Assembly (NCBI GenBank): GCA_963784995.1
Contig: CAWATZ010000008.1
Location: 124,001-188,000 of the forward strand
Direction: 5' to 3'
Length of the DNA: 64,000 nucleotides
Source: CAWATZ01 sp963784995
GTDB lineage: Bacteria; Planctomycetota; Planctomycetia; Gemmatales; Gemmataceae
Shown one piece after another: positions 36,963 to 44,963 of this stretch; position 1 is the first letter of the stretch; the number at the start of each line of letters is the position of its first letter. The position numbers were made by a program, and so were the translations under genes. The notes under the pieces are model-generated. The model saw nothing but the letters and a program-made list of their open reading frames with translations. It had not been told where the DNA came from and made no database searches.

Positions 36963-38105
36963 ATGCGGTGCCAGGGAATCCTGAAGAGCGGGGCCGTGGT
37001 TGTCCTGGCGCTGGCTGTCGGCTGTGCCCGGGATCAGGCCGTGCTGGCGGAGAACAACGCCAACTTGCTTGAAGCCATCGCCCAGGCAGGCCTTGGGCCG
37101 CAGCAGCCCGTCAGCCGTGCCCAGAAGCCCGACGTCACCCAGACCGCGGCCCACGCCAACGAGGCAGAGCGTTCCTCGGACCTGTCCGCGACGGTGCCCA
37201 CGTCACGCATCCGTGCCATCGTCAACGGCGAGGCCATTCTCGAGGAGGAGATTCGCGCCGTCTGCTTCCAGGAGTGGATGCGTGCCAACGGCCTGCCGGA
37301 CAGTGAGCGCATTCCACGCCAAACCGAGGTTTTCAACGAGGCACGGGAGAACCTGATCGACCGGGAACTGATCATCCAGGAAATGGAGCATCTGCTGGGA
37401 GCGCACAAGCCAGGGCAGAAGGCCCTGGAAAAGATCCGCGAGGCGGCCACACAGGAGTACAAGAAGTGGGTCCGGACCGTCAAGGACAGCCCGGGGATTC
37501 ACAACAGCGACCCGGCCAAGACCAACGACAACTTCCTGGAACTGCTGCATCACATGGGCACGACCCCCGAGATGATGCGACGGCAATACGAGCGCCAGTT
37601 CATGTCTACCGAGTTCGCCCGGCACAAAATCTTCCCAATCATCTCCGTCCTGGCCTCGTATCCGTATCTGGTCCAGTATTACGAGTCCCATCCGGAAGAG
37701 TTCATGGTCAGCGACATGGTCGATTGGCAGGACATCTTCATCGACACCAGCGGGCACCCCTCGCGGGACGCCGCGTGCCGGTTCGCCGAGGTGCTGGCCG
37801 ACCGGGCCCGCTCCGGGGAGGACTTTGTCAAGCTGGCCGAGCAGTTCGACAATGGCATTTGCTTCCGCAATGGCGGCAACGGCGTCGGCATGAAGCGCGG
37901 CGAGATCCGTCCCCACGAGGCCGAGTCCATCCTGTTCCAGATGCACGATGGCGACGTCAACCTGGTCGAGTTGACCACGGGCTATCACGTGGCCAAGCTG
38001 GTCAAGCGCACCTACGCCGGAAAGATGCCGTTCGATGACAAGGTGCAGAAACGCATCAAGGACAAGCTGATGAGCGAAGCCTTCGGCGCGAACTCAAACG
38101 GCTGA
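36963..38105 (+). CDS. Lipoprotein peptidyl-prolyl isomerase, SurA/PpiC type
   Basis: A 380-residue protein with a lipobox (VVVLALAVGC, Cys near residue 20) and a SurA-like N-terminal helical region (IRAIVNGEAILEEEIRAVCFQEW, ENLIDRELIIQEMEHLLG). A parvulin domain follows (about 240-350: SDMVDWQDIFIDTSGHPSRD, RARSGEDFVKLAEQFDNG, KRGEIRPHEAESILFQM, VNLVELTTGYHVAKLVKR). Such proteins help outer-membrane or secreted proteins fold in the periplasm. The start at 36963 gives the signal peptide directly; the upstream extension to 36897 would need a TTG start. It is a single gene, convergent with the coiled-coil lipoprotein. Confidence 0.88.
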   Translation: MRCQGILKSGAVVVLALAVGCARDQAVLAENNANLLEAIAQAGLGPQQPVSRAQKPDVTQTAAHANEAERSSDLSATVPTSRIRAIVNGEAILEEEIRAVCFQEWMRANGLPDSERIPRQTEVFNEARENLIDRELIIQEMEHLLGAHKPGQKALEKIREAATQEYKKWVRTVKDSPGIHNSDPAKTNDNFLELLHHMGTTPEMMRRQYERQFMSTEFARHKIFPIISVLASYPYLVQYYESHPEEFMVSDMVDWQDIFIDTSGHPSRDAACRFAEVLADRARSGEDFVKLAEQFDNGICFRNGGNGVGMKRGEIRPHEAESILFQMHDGDVNLVELTTGYHVAKLVKRTYAGKMPFDDKVQKRIKDKLMSEAFGANSNG

Positions 38106-38177
38106 AAACCGATCTCCGACGCAAGGCGGTGATTGAACGAATCGATCCGTGAACAAGTCCAACCCCCTCGCCCCCAA

Positions 38178-38203
38178 CCCCTCTCCCACAAGGGGGAGAG
38201 GGG
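38178..38203. terminator. Hairpin between convergent genes
   Basis: CCCCTCTCCC (38178-38187) pairs with GGGAGAGGGG (38194-38203) across a short loop, between the PpiC lipoprotein and the convergent coiled-coil lipoprotein. The layout suits a bidirectional terminator. Confidence 0.5.
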
Positions 38204-38215
38204 AGACAACCGTTT

Positions 38216-38683
38216 TCACGACTGTCCGGCGGCGGCCGGCTCGGCGGTGACGGACACGGGAGACGTGGCCGGCGAGGCCGGGACCATGGCATCATCCTGG
38301 CCGATCAGGGATTGCAGACCCTTCTTCAACCGTTCGCAGCGTGTGTGCAGCGCGTCGCGCTCGCTGGTCCGCGCTTCGACGGTGCGGCGGAGCTGGTCGC
38401 GCTCCTGCAGGACGCTCTTGGCCTGTTCCACTTCCCGCACCAGCTGCTGCCGCAGCTTGTCCAGGCGAATGTTCTCCGCTTCCAGGCTGGCCAGGTGCTT
38501 GCGCATCTGATCGCGCGTGGCCACCACGCCGCGATAGTCGTCCTCCATCTTGACGCACTTGGCTTCCAGAGCGCGAATGCGCTCGGAGTGCGCCGACCAC
38601 TGCGGCGTCGAGGTGCGGGCGCAGCCCCACAGTCCCAGGGCCGCCACGAGGAGAATAATGGTCGCTTTCCAGGTTCCAGTCAT
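38216..38683 (-). CDS. Coiled-coil lipoprotein
   Basis: A 155-residue protein with a signal peptide and lipobox (ATIILLVAALGLWGC, Cys at about residue 21). A long continuous coiled coil follows (about 35-125, HSERIRALEAKCVKMEDDY through RCERLKKGLQSL) and then a proline/alanine-rich tail. The layout suggests a periplasmic spacer or scaffold anchored in a membrane, in the manner of Lpp-type or YcfL-type proteins; no homologue was identified. GGAG lies eight bases before the ATG. It is convergent with the PpiC lipoprotein across a hairpin. Confidence 0.8.
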   Translation of the reverse strand: MTGTWKATIILLVAALGLWGCARTSTPQWSAHSERIRALEAKCVKMEDDYRGVVATRDQMRKHLASLEAENIRLDKLRQQLVREVEQAKSVLQERDQLRRTVEARTSERDALHTRCERLKKGLQSLIGQDDAMVPASPATSPVSVTAEPAAAGQS

Positions 38684-39172
38684 GTCACAAACTCCTCAAA
38701 ACCCTGGCCGGTCCGGAAGCGCTGCTCCAGGATCGACCGGTGGATGATTATGGTGAATGGGGTGAATTCGGCACGCCGGGGGTGAGTTCCGGCGCTCTAC
38801 CCTCTGTCGGCCCCGCGATCTACCCAGCTTGGTCAGGTACACCCATTTTGTCGGCGGAAAAGTGACTGGAACTTGACCTGCTTTGTCTGGTTTGACTGGT
38901 CCACGTTGGCTTGCCCCGACCCACTAACCGGCAGAAACCCCGTGATTGATAGGATTTGACCGAACGGTCGGGCGTTTATTGCGGCTCAGGAAGAAAAAGA
39001 CCGCCTCGGCTCCGGACCCAGGGCTGTTGTGCGCCCCTTCGGGGCGGAAAACCTTGTCTTTCGCCCCGAAGGGGCGCAACACGATAGCCCAGGGCATCGC
39101 CCTGGGGACCGGCGACGACGGATGTTTGTTTTCTGAGCCGCAGTAGCCGCTCCGCGTCGCGGCTAAACAATG
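38684..39172. other. Noncoding region dominated by a compound palindrome
   Basis: About 490 bases. The right half is the nested inverted repeat at 38980-39142. The left half (38690-38970) shows no gene or clear signal. Confidence 0.6.
38980..39142. repeat. Nested palindrome element, about 160 bp
   Basis: Outer arms TGCGGCTCAG (38980-38989) and CTGAGCCGCA (39133-39142) are perfect. The inner 16-base arms (39031-39046 and 39062-39077, GCGCCCCTTCGGGGCG) are perfect and themselves palindromic. A third hairpin CCCAGGGC-ATC-GCCCTGGG lies at 39088-39106. Confidence 0.85.
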
Positions 39173-39478
39173 TCAATTCTCACTGAAGTGGAATTTGCTG
39201 GCCGTCTCCTTGGCCAGGGGCGACCGAGCATATTTCTTGCGGCACGGCAAACACAGGTCGTAGCGGAACTGCTGCGAGGGAGGGGCCAGCTCCCCGGGGT
39301 CGATGGCCTCTTCGCCGTCGCGGAGCAGCTGGCTGACGGCCTCCATGTGGTCCGCATCCAGGTCGGCCTCGGTGATCCCGACCGGTTCGTGGGCGGCGAA
39401 GACCTCGATTTTAACGACGTAATGGTCCTCACCGGTTTGCAGTTCCTTGCCGCACAGATCGCACGTGATGTGCAACAT
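39173..39478 (-). CDS. Small zinc-binding protein with two CxxC pairs
   Basis: A 101-residue protein starting MLHITCDLCGKELQTGEDHY and ending with FRYDLCLPCRKKYARSPL. The two CxxC pairs (about residues 6-9 and 83-86) would make one zinc ribbon, with the acidic middle (HEPVGITEADLDADHMEAVSQLL) between them. The start at 39478 has a GGAGGT site eight bases upstream. Zinc binding is inferred from the cysteine spacing only. It appears to be a conserved planctomycete protein (an impression, not a search), function unknown. Confidence 0.78.
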   Translation of the reverse strand: MLHITCDLCGKELQTGEDHYVVKIEVFAAHEPVGITEADLDADHMEAVSQLLRDGEEAIDPGELAPPSQQFRYDLCLPCRKKYARSPLAKETASKFHFSEN

Positions 39479-39725
39479 GAAGTGACTACCTCCCAGATGG
39501 AAACGCCCTTGGCTGCAAGGCGGCCGCCCTGACGCGCCTGGTTCCGGTCCCAACACCAGCGAGTCTGTCAAAAGTCCTCTCTATTCATGGGTCGCAGTTT
39601 TTTGTCTGGATGTCAAGCTGAATCCGAGAAATCCGATTCAAGCGCTCTTGCCGATTTTTCTCTTCTTCTTGGCTACCCTGCTGGCGTAGCATGGAGGAAG
39701 GCCCACTGCTGCGGGAGCAAAAGCG

Positions 39726-41537
39726 ATGTTCGGCGCCATTGTGCATCAGGAAATGCTGTTGGGTAGCCGGCGCAACCGGCTCTACCTGTTCCGCTGGATC
39801 TACGCGGCCTGGCTGATTCTGCAGCTGTTCTGGTTCTACGTGGAGTTCCAGCAGCAGAAGAGCGCCGCCGTCCGGCCGCGCTGGAACCAGTGGGGCATGC
39901 CGATTGAAGAGCCGCCGCCCGCGCTGGAACCTTCGGCGCCGCAGATCGTCGGCGGCCGGTTCGCCGAGGCGTTTGTCTGGCAGCAACTGCTCCTGCTGGT
40001 GCTGGCCGTCCCGGCCCTGGTCGCCGGGGCGGTCACCGACGAGAAACGCCGGGGCACCCTGCTCTACCTGCTCAGCGCCGGCGTCGATAGCCGGGACATC
40101 TTGCTGGGGAAACTGTTTGGCCGGATGGCGATCGTGCTGGCGGTGGCCCTGACCGGACTGCCGCTGTTCGCGCTGATGGGCGGATTGTGCGGGATCGACC
40201 TGTTGACCATCTTCCTGCTGGGCGTGCAGCTGCTGCTGTCGCTGTTCGCCCTGGCCTCGGCCGCCCTGCTGGCCTCGGTCCTGAGCCGGCAAACGCGCGA
40301 TGCCGTCCTGGGGCTGTACCTGGTCGGCCTGGCCGGCTGGTTCGCCATTTACTGGTTTGGCGGAGTCCTGAACTATTTCAATCCGCTCTACGTGATTGCT
40401 CCGGTCTGGGAGCAGGGCAGCCGCTTTGACTCCTCCCTGGTGCTGGGTCGTTTGCTGGGCTCCGTGGTGGCCTGGGGGCTGGTGGGAGGCTCCTGTCTGG
40501 CCCTGGCGATCTGGCTGCTCCGGCCCCTCTACCGGCGCGAGCTGGAGAGCCTGGCCCCGGTGCATCGCTGGTACTCCACCGAGCGCGCCGGCGTCGAGGA
40601 TGACCCGGTCCGCTGGCGCGAACTGCACGTCGAAGGGCTGTCGCCGTTCCGGACGTTCCGGACCGTCCCGCAGTGGTTGGCCATTCGCGCGATCGTGACG
40701 GCGACCACTCTCTCGTCGCTGACCATCCTGTGGCTGTCGCTGCCGGTCTCGGCCACGTGGAGCGGGCTGGCCGGCGCGGTGGGCCATCTGGACTGGTATC
40801 GGCTGGGTCTGCTGATGCCCGACAGCGACCTCGGCTTCCTGATCCAGAACCTGGTGGTCTTGCTGCTGGCCAGCCTGATCGTCGGCATTCGCTGCTCCGG
40901 GGCGATCACCGGCGAGCGCGAGAAGCAGACCTGGGAGGCCCTGCTGATGACGCCCCTGAGCGCCAAGCAACTGGTGCGCAGCAAGCTGTGGGGAGTCATG
41001 GGAGCCAGTTATGCCTACTTGCTGGCCTACGCCGGCCCGGCGGTGGCCCTGTCGGCCCTGGGCGGCTGGCTGGCCCTGTGCTGGACCGTGCTGGGCGTGG
41101 CTGTCACCGTGCTGGCGATGTACTTCATCGGGGCGGCCGGGATTTACTGTTCGGTGCGCTGCAAGAACTCCTGGAGGAGCCTGCTGGGCACCATGGGTTT
41201 TGGTTACCTGGGCGGCCTGGCCCTTTATGGGATCGCCTCGCCGGTCATCCTGGTGCTGGCCGGCCTGCTCATGGTCGTGGTGACCCTGGCCGACCTGATC
41301 CTGCAAACCCACGTGAGCAGTGTCGCGCGGGCCGGCTTCAACGTCTGGTGGAACCTGTTCTTCGTCTCCTCCTGTGTCGGGCTGGGGGTCATCTTCCTGC
41401 TGATGGCCCGGCTGTTCCTGAACCGGGCCCAGCGCTACATCGCCGACCGCGAACGGACGCGCCACTGGAGCGAGGAACCAATCTACCGCCGCCCGCGCCG
41501 GCCGCTGCCGCTCAAACAGCCGGCCTGGGAGGAGTAG
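39726..41537 (+). CDS. ABC-2-type transporter permease, probable tandem-permease protein
   Basis: A 603-residue membrane protein with two similar halves. Each half has about six hydrophobic helices and an ABC-2 permease pattern: ITGEREKQTWEALLMTPLSAKQLVRSKLWG in the second half and VTDEKRRGTLLYLLSAGVDSRDILLGKLFGR in the first. These are the cytoplasmic coupling segments that contact an ATPase. No ATP-binding gene lies next to it; the partner must be elsewhere. It starts MFGAIVHQEMLLGSRRNRLY with a short N-terminal cytoplasmic helix, typical for this group. The substrate is unknown. Confidence 0.88.
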   Translation: MFGAIVHQEMLLGSRRNRLYLFRWIYAAWLILQLFWFYVEFQQQKSAAVRPRWNQWGMPIEEPPPALEPSAPQIVGGRFAEAFVWQQLLLLVLAVPALVAGAVTDEKRRGTLLYLLSAGVDSRDILLGKLFGRMAIVLAVALTGLPLFALMGGLCGIDLLTIFLLGVQLLLSLFALASAALLASVLSRQTRDAVLGLYLVGLAGWFAIYWFGGVLNYFNPLYVIAPVWEQGSRFDSSLVLGRLLGSVVAWGLVGGSCLALAIWLLRPLYRRELESLAPVHRWYSTERAGVEDDPVRWRELHVEGLSPFRTFRTVPQWLAIRAIVTATTLSSLTILWLSLPVSATWSGLAGAVGHLDWYRLGLLMPDSDLGFLIQNLVVLLLASLIVGIRCSGAITGEREKQTWEALLMTPLSAKQLVRSKLWGVMGASYAYLLAYAGPAVALSALGGWLALCWTVLGVAVTVLAMYFIGAAGIYCSVRCKNSWRSLLGTMGFGYLGGLALYGIASPVILVLAGLLMVVVTLADLILQTHVSSVARAGFNVWWNLFFVSSCVGLGVIFLLMARLFLNRAQRYIADRERTRHWSEEPIYRRPRRPLPLKQPAWEE

Positions 41538-41543
41538 GCGGCT

Positions 41544-41633
41544 GTCGGAGCCGCGCACGCAGCGCAAGCGGAGTAAGCGGCCCTGCGGGCGACCGGACCG
41601 CTTACTCCGCTGCGCTGCGTGCGCGGCTCCGAC
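41544..41633. repeat. Palindrome family 2, copy 1
   Basis: Arms 41544-41580 and 41598-41633 match over 36 bases with one bulged A. The core CGGAGCCGCGCACGCAGCGC is identical to the copy at 44801-44879. Confidence 0.9.
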
Positions 41634-41728
41634 ATTTGCGAACCATACTTGCCATTTTTACAATTTCCTACCCCGGACAGGTAAGAATTGCAAGCCGTTG
41701 TCCCCCAGGGCCGGTGGGAGCGATTGAA

Positions 41729-41747
41729 TTGTTTCTCCTGGGAACAA
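41729..41747. promoter_or_regulatory. Inverted repeat upstream of the sigma-54 promoter
   Basis: TTGTTTC (41729-41735) and GGAACAA (41741-41747) match at six of seven positions. The repeat ends 39 bases before the -24 element and could be an activator site. Confidence 0.35.
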
Positions 41748-41785
41748 ATGGGGTTACGGTGTTTCCACGGTCCCGGAATAACTGC

Positions 41786-41801
41786 TGGCACAACAATTGC
41801 A
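41786..41801 (+). promoter_or_regulatory. Sigma-54-type promoter
   Basis: TGGCAC (41786-41791), five bases, TTGCA (41797-41801). The GG and GC pairs have the required 12-base register. A TATAAT also occurs at 41806-41811, but with a poor -35. The 66-residue gene starts 55 bases downstream. Confidence 0.65.
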
Positions 41802-41855
41802 AATCTATAATGAAGGCATGTCTGGCAATCGGTTCAGAAGTAAGGGGGCCCAGCC

Positions 41856-42056
41856 GTGACTCAACGAGAAGCGAACGTACTCTGGCTGCGCGACATGATC
41901 GAGCATCTGGCCTCGTGCCAGAAACAACTGGAGTGGGCGGAGGACAATGAAACCATCCGCTTGCTGACCGAGACCATGATGCGCGATCTGGAGAACTGTC
42001 AGCGGCTCTGTACGGTGATCCATCGGCGCAGTGCCCGGCACCAGGTGGCCGGGTAA
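41856..42056 (+). CDS. Small conserved hypothetical protein, 66 residues
   Basis: A helical protein starting (GTG) MTQREANVLWLRDMIEHLAS, with regularly spaced leucines and cysteines (CQKQLEWAEDNETIRLLTETMMRDLENCQRLC). It looks like a two- or three-helix bundle. The GTG at 41856 follows GGGGG eight bases upstream; there is no nearby ATG. A sigma-54-type promoter lies directly upstream, so expression may depend on an enhancer-binding activator. It resembles a short family seen in planctomycetes (memory only). Function unknown. Confidence 0.75.
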   Translation: MTQREANVLWLRDMIEHLASCQKQLEWAEDNETIRLLTETMMRDLENCQRLCTVIHRRSARHQVAG

Positions 42057-42072
42057 GCAGCACTCACAGCAT

Positions 42073-42141
42073 GGCGAGCGGCGCGGCGTCAGCCCGCCGG
42101 TAGGAGGCTGCTACCGGCGGGCTGACGCCGCGCCGCTCGCC
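42073..42141. repeat. Perfect 31-bp inverted repeat
   Basis: Arms 42073-42103 and 42111-42141 are perfectly complementary around a seven-base loop. It lies 16 bases after the 66-residue gene. It is not related in sequence to families 1 and 2. Confidence 0.92.
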
Positions 42142-42608
42142 TTACCGATCTGGATTGTCGCTCCCGGCTCGCCACCCTTTCCTGACTTCTCTCCCGTTCC
42201 GTCCCACTCCTTCCTGCTGCTGCTCTCTCTTGCCCTGCTTCCCAGCATGGGCCCCCCAGGGATTGCCTGGCTTGACCGGCTTGCCGTGCAACGGGGACGG
42301 GCTCCCCTGCAATCGCCACCTGTGGAACAGGTGGAACAGGCGGCGCAAGTGGTAACCTCGAAGGGGAGGCAAGAGCCGTAATCTGTCCAGGAGTTGATCA
42401 AATCGGAGCGCCTCAGCCGATAAACAGGTTAGTCAAGCTGCATGCGTTTCCACAACGCACAGCCCTGGAGCGAACCCGTCCCGCTTGTGACCGCGGAACT
42501 CGGGTCGCCCCTCAGTCGGCTCCAACCCGGAGGAGGAGCGGACTGGGCAAAAGTTCCGCGGCAAGCTTCTGGATGTTTACTACTCGTGTCGATAGAGGAG
42601 GCAATGTC
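42142..42608. other. Leader region of the YTV gene
   Basis: About 467 bases. The first part is pyrimidine-rich and the second includes TTGATC at about 42392 and GATAAA at about 42419, a weak promoter candidate. There is no gene. An AGAGGAGG ribosome site ends the region just before the YTV start. Confidence 0.5.
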
Positions 42609-44675
42609 ATGACGAAGCGCTTGGGAGTCCTGCTGGCCGCGGTCGGCCTCTTCGGAGCCGTCCACACCGCGGCGGCGGCCTCATACTGCGGCGCTGGGGG
42701 ATACGCTTGTTGTCCCCAACCCTGTGATGCCCAGTGTTGTTTCCCGGCCTGTCAGCAGCAATGTAAGCCCACTTACAAGCTGGTCTATGACACGTGCATC
42801 GAGAAACGCTGGCACACCTGTTATCAAACGGTCCAGGAAGTCCAGATGAAGCAGGTCTGCAAGACCTGCTACCGCACGGTGCAGGAAACCTGCTACCGCA
42901 ACTGCACCGAAACCTGCTACAAGACCGAGATGCAGACCTGCTTCAAGAACGTGCAGGAAACCTGCTTCAAGGAGTGCGAGTACACGGTCTGCAAGCCGTG
43001 CTACAAGACCTGCTACAAGGAAGTGTGCGAGACCTGCTGCAAGCCGTGCTACGAGACCTGCTACAAGACGTGCCAGTACACCGTCTGCAAGAAGGTGCCG
43101 GAGACCATCTGCAAGGAGGTCTGCTACACCGTGTGCAAGCCGGTGTACACCACCCAGTGCCACAAGAGCAGCTACCAGGTCTCCAAGTGCATCTGTGAGA
43201 CGCACTGCAAGGAGTGCTGCCAGACGATCTGCAAGCCGGTCTGCGAGACCATCTGCAAGGAAGTCTGCAAGACCATCTGCACGCCGGTGTGCGAGACGAT
43301 CTACAAGGACGTCTGCACCACCTGCTACAACACGGTCCAGGAAACCTGCTACAAGAACGTCACCAAGACGATCTGCGTGCCGGTGACCGAGTGCAAGACC
43401 GTGCAGAAGAAGGTCTGCGAGTACGTCACCGAGCAGTACTGCGTGCCCGGCAGGACCAAGAGCAGCTGGCAGAAGGTCTGCGTCGAGCAGTGCCCGGCTC
43501 CTTGCTGCGGCACGGGCGTCTGTCCGCCCCCGGCCTGCCCGTCGGGCGGCTGTGGTGACCCCTGCGGCCCGTGTCCGACCGACTGCTGCTGCCCGCCGGC
43601 CCCCAAGACCAAGTGGGTCCGCGTCTGCGAGCAGTGCCCGCCCCAGATGAAGTGCCGCCAGGTCAAGCAGGAGCACGTGGTCTGTGAGACGGTTCCCTGC
43701 ACCAAGATGGTCAAGCAGTGCGTGACCGAGTGCGTGCCCTACACCGTCTGCAAGAAGGTGCCCTACACCGTTGTCAAGAAGGTCCCCTGCACCGTCACCC
43801 GGATGGTCAAGTCGCAGGTGATCGAGAAGGTGCCCTGCACCGTCACCCGGATGGAGACCCAGGTCATCAAGAAGATGATCCCGTACACCGTCACCCGCAA
43901 GGTCTGCGGTGCCTACGTGGACTGCAACGGCTGCACCTATGACTGCGACGGCCCCGGCCGGACCTTCAAGGAATGCGCCTGCGTCGAGAAGACCTGGACG
44001 ACGACCTGCTGCACCATGGTCAAGGAAGTCTGCAAGAAGCAGGTTCCCTGCACGATCTGGAGGGAAGTCCAGGAGTGCTGCACGAAGCAGATCCCGTACA
44101 CGGTCTGCAAGATGGTGCCGCACACCGTCAAGAAGTGCGTCCCCTACACCGTCTGCGAGATGGTGCAGGAGAAGTGCATCAAGAAGGTGCCCTACACCGT
44201 CTGCAAGCAGGTGCCCTACACCGTCTGCAAGCAGGTCCCTTACACGGTCTGCAAGCAGGTGCCGTACACGGTCTGCAAGAAGGTCCCCTACACGGTGACC
44301 GAGTGCGTTCCGGTGACGGTCTGCAAGAAGGTGCCGGTGTGCGTGGAGAAGGAAGTCTGCGTCAAGAAGGCTCGCTGGGTTCCCTGCGAGCAGCCTTGCT
44401 GCCCGGCTCCGACCTGCTGCCCGGCTCCGACCTGCGCTCCGACCTGTACCCCGAGCTGTGACGGCTGCTGCGATCCGTGTGCTTCGGCCAAGAAGCCTGG
44501 CTTCCTGAGCAGCCTGTTCCAGCGGCGGATGGCCTGCGATCCCTGCTGCGATCCTTGCTGTGATACGTGCGCTCCGGCTCCGGCGGTTGCCCCCGCCCCG
44601 GCCCCGCACGCGGCCCCGGCCCCGGTGATGGCACCGACGGCTTCGGCCTGCCCCCCCGGCGTCATCTGCAAGTAA
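42609..44675 (+). CDS. Cysteine-rich YTV-repeat surface protein
   Basis: A 688-residue secreted protein. The signal peptide is MTKRLGVLLAAVGLFGAVHT (cleavage near 24). Dozens of short repeats follow: first CYKTCYKEVCETCCK-type runs (about 60-270), then PCTVTRM, PYTVCKKV and QVPYTVCK units (about 355-590), which give the YTV repeat family its name. The C-terminus has CCPAPTC units and an alanine/proline tail. YTV proteins are abundant planctomycete envelope components, probably cross-linked by disulfides. AGAGGAGG lies seven bases before the ATG. Repeat units are also near-identical in DNA, so the array may expand or contract. A strong terminator follows. Confidence 0.92.
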   Translation: MTKRLGVLLAAVGLFGAVHTAAAASYCGAGGYACCPQPCDAQCCFPACQQQCKPTYKLVYDTCIEKRWHTCYQTVQEVQMKQVCKTCYRTVQETCYRNCTETCYKTEMQTCFKNVQETCFKECEYTVCKPCYKTCYKEVCETCCKPCYETCYKTCQYTVCKKVPETICKEVCYTVCKPVYTTQCHKSSYQVSKCICETHCKECCQTICKPVCETICKEVCKTICTPVCETIYKDVCTTCYNTVQETCYKNVTKTICVPVTECKTVQKKVCEYVTEQYCVPGRTKSSWQKVCVEQCPAPCCGTGVCPPPACPSGGCGDPCGPCPTDCCCPPAPKTKWVRVCEQCPPQMKCRQVKQEHVVCETVPCTKMVKQCVTECVPYTVCKKVPYTVVKKVPCTVTRMVKSQVIEKVPCTVTRMETQVIKKMIPYTVTRKVCGAYVDCNGCTYDCDGPGRTFKECACVEKTWTTTCCTMVKEVCKKQVPCTIWREVQECCTKQIPYTVCKMVPHTVKKCVPYTVCEMVQEKCIKKVPYTVCKQVPYTVCKQVPYTVCKQVPYTVCKKVPYTVTECVPVTVCKKVPVCVEKEVCVKKARWVPCEQPCCPAPTCCPAPTCAPTCTPSCDGCCDPCASAKKPGFLSSLFQRRMACDPCCDPCCDTCAPAPAVAPAPAPHAAPAPVMAPTASACPPGVICK

Positions 44676-44733
44676 GCAGTCCCTGAGCCAACCCGGGGAA
44701 CTCTTCTCTCCGGGTTGGCCATCCCGATAACCC

Positions 44734-44779
44734 GACCCCGCGGCACCTGCCTGGCAGGTGCCGCGGGGTCTTGCTTTTT
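44734..44779 (+). terminator. Strong Rho-independent terminator of the YTV gene
   Basis: Two 18-base arms (44734-44751 and 44753-44770, GACCCCGCGGCACCTGCC) form a near-perfect GC hairpin followed by TTGCTTTTTG. Confidence 0.85.
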
Positions 44780-44800
44780 GCCGAGGCATGTCGCAGGCGT

Positions 44801-44879
44801 CGGAGCCGCGCACGCAGCGCAGCGGAGTAAGCGGTCCTGCCGGTACCGCTTACTCCGCTGCGCTGCGTGCGCGGCTCCG
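44801..44879. repeat. Palindrome family 2, copy 2
   Basis: 34-base arms (44801-44834 and 44846-44879) are perfectly complementary. The arms are the same as those at 41544-41633 apart from one bulged base. A run of T follows, so it could also terminate transcription. Confidence 0.92.
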
Positions 44880-44893
44880 TTTTTCGACTGCTC

Positions 44894-44922
44894 TTGACGA
44901 ATCATGAGTATCATGATAAAGA
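44894..44922 (+). promoter_or_regulatory. Promoter of cysH with overlapping palindrome
   Basis: TTGACG (44894-44899) and TAAAGA (44917-44922) are spaced by 17 bases. Between them, ATCATGA-GTA-TCATGAT (44901-44917) is a perfect 7-base inverted repeat covering the spacer, well placed for a repressor. Confidence 0.55.
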
Positions 44923-44963
44923 TTCCAATGTACCGAACTTCGCCTGGCACCAAGGATTGATCC

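Noticed and set aside
42700..44600. CRISPR array, because of the regular short repeats
   Set aside because: The repeats are coding (YTV units), have no unique spacers of constant length and no cas gene is near.
42681..44813. A 710-codon open frame antisense to the YTV gene
   Set aside because: Its repetitive Leu/Ala/Asp/Gly/Arg composition is produced by the reverse complement of the cysteine-rich repeats.
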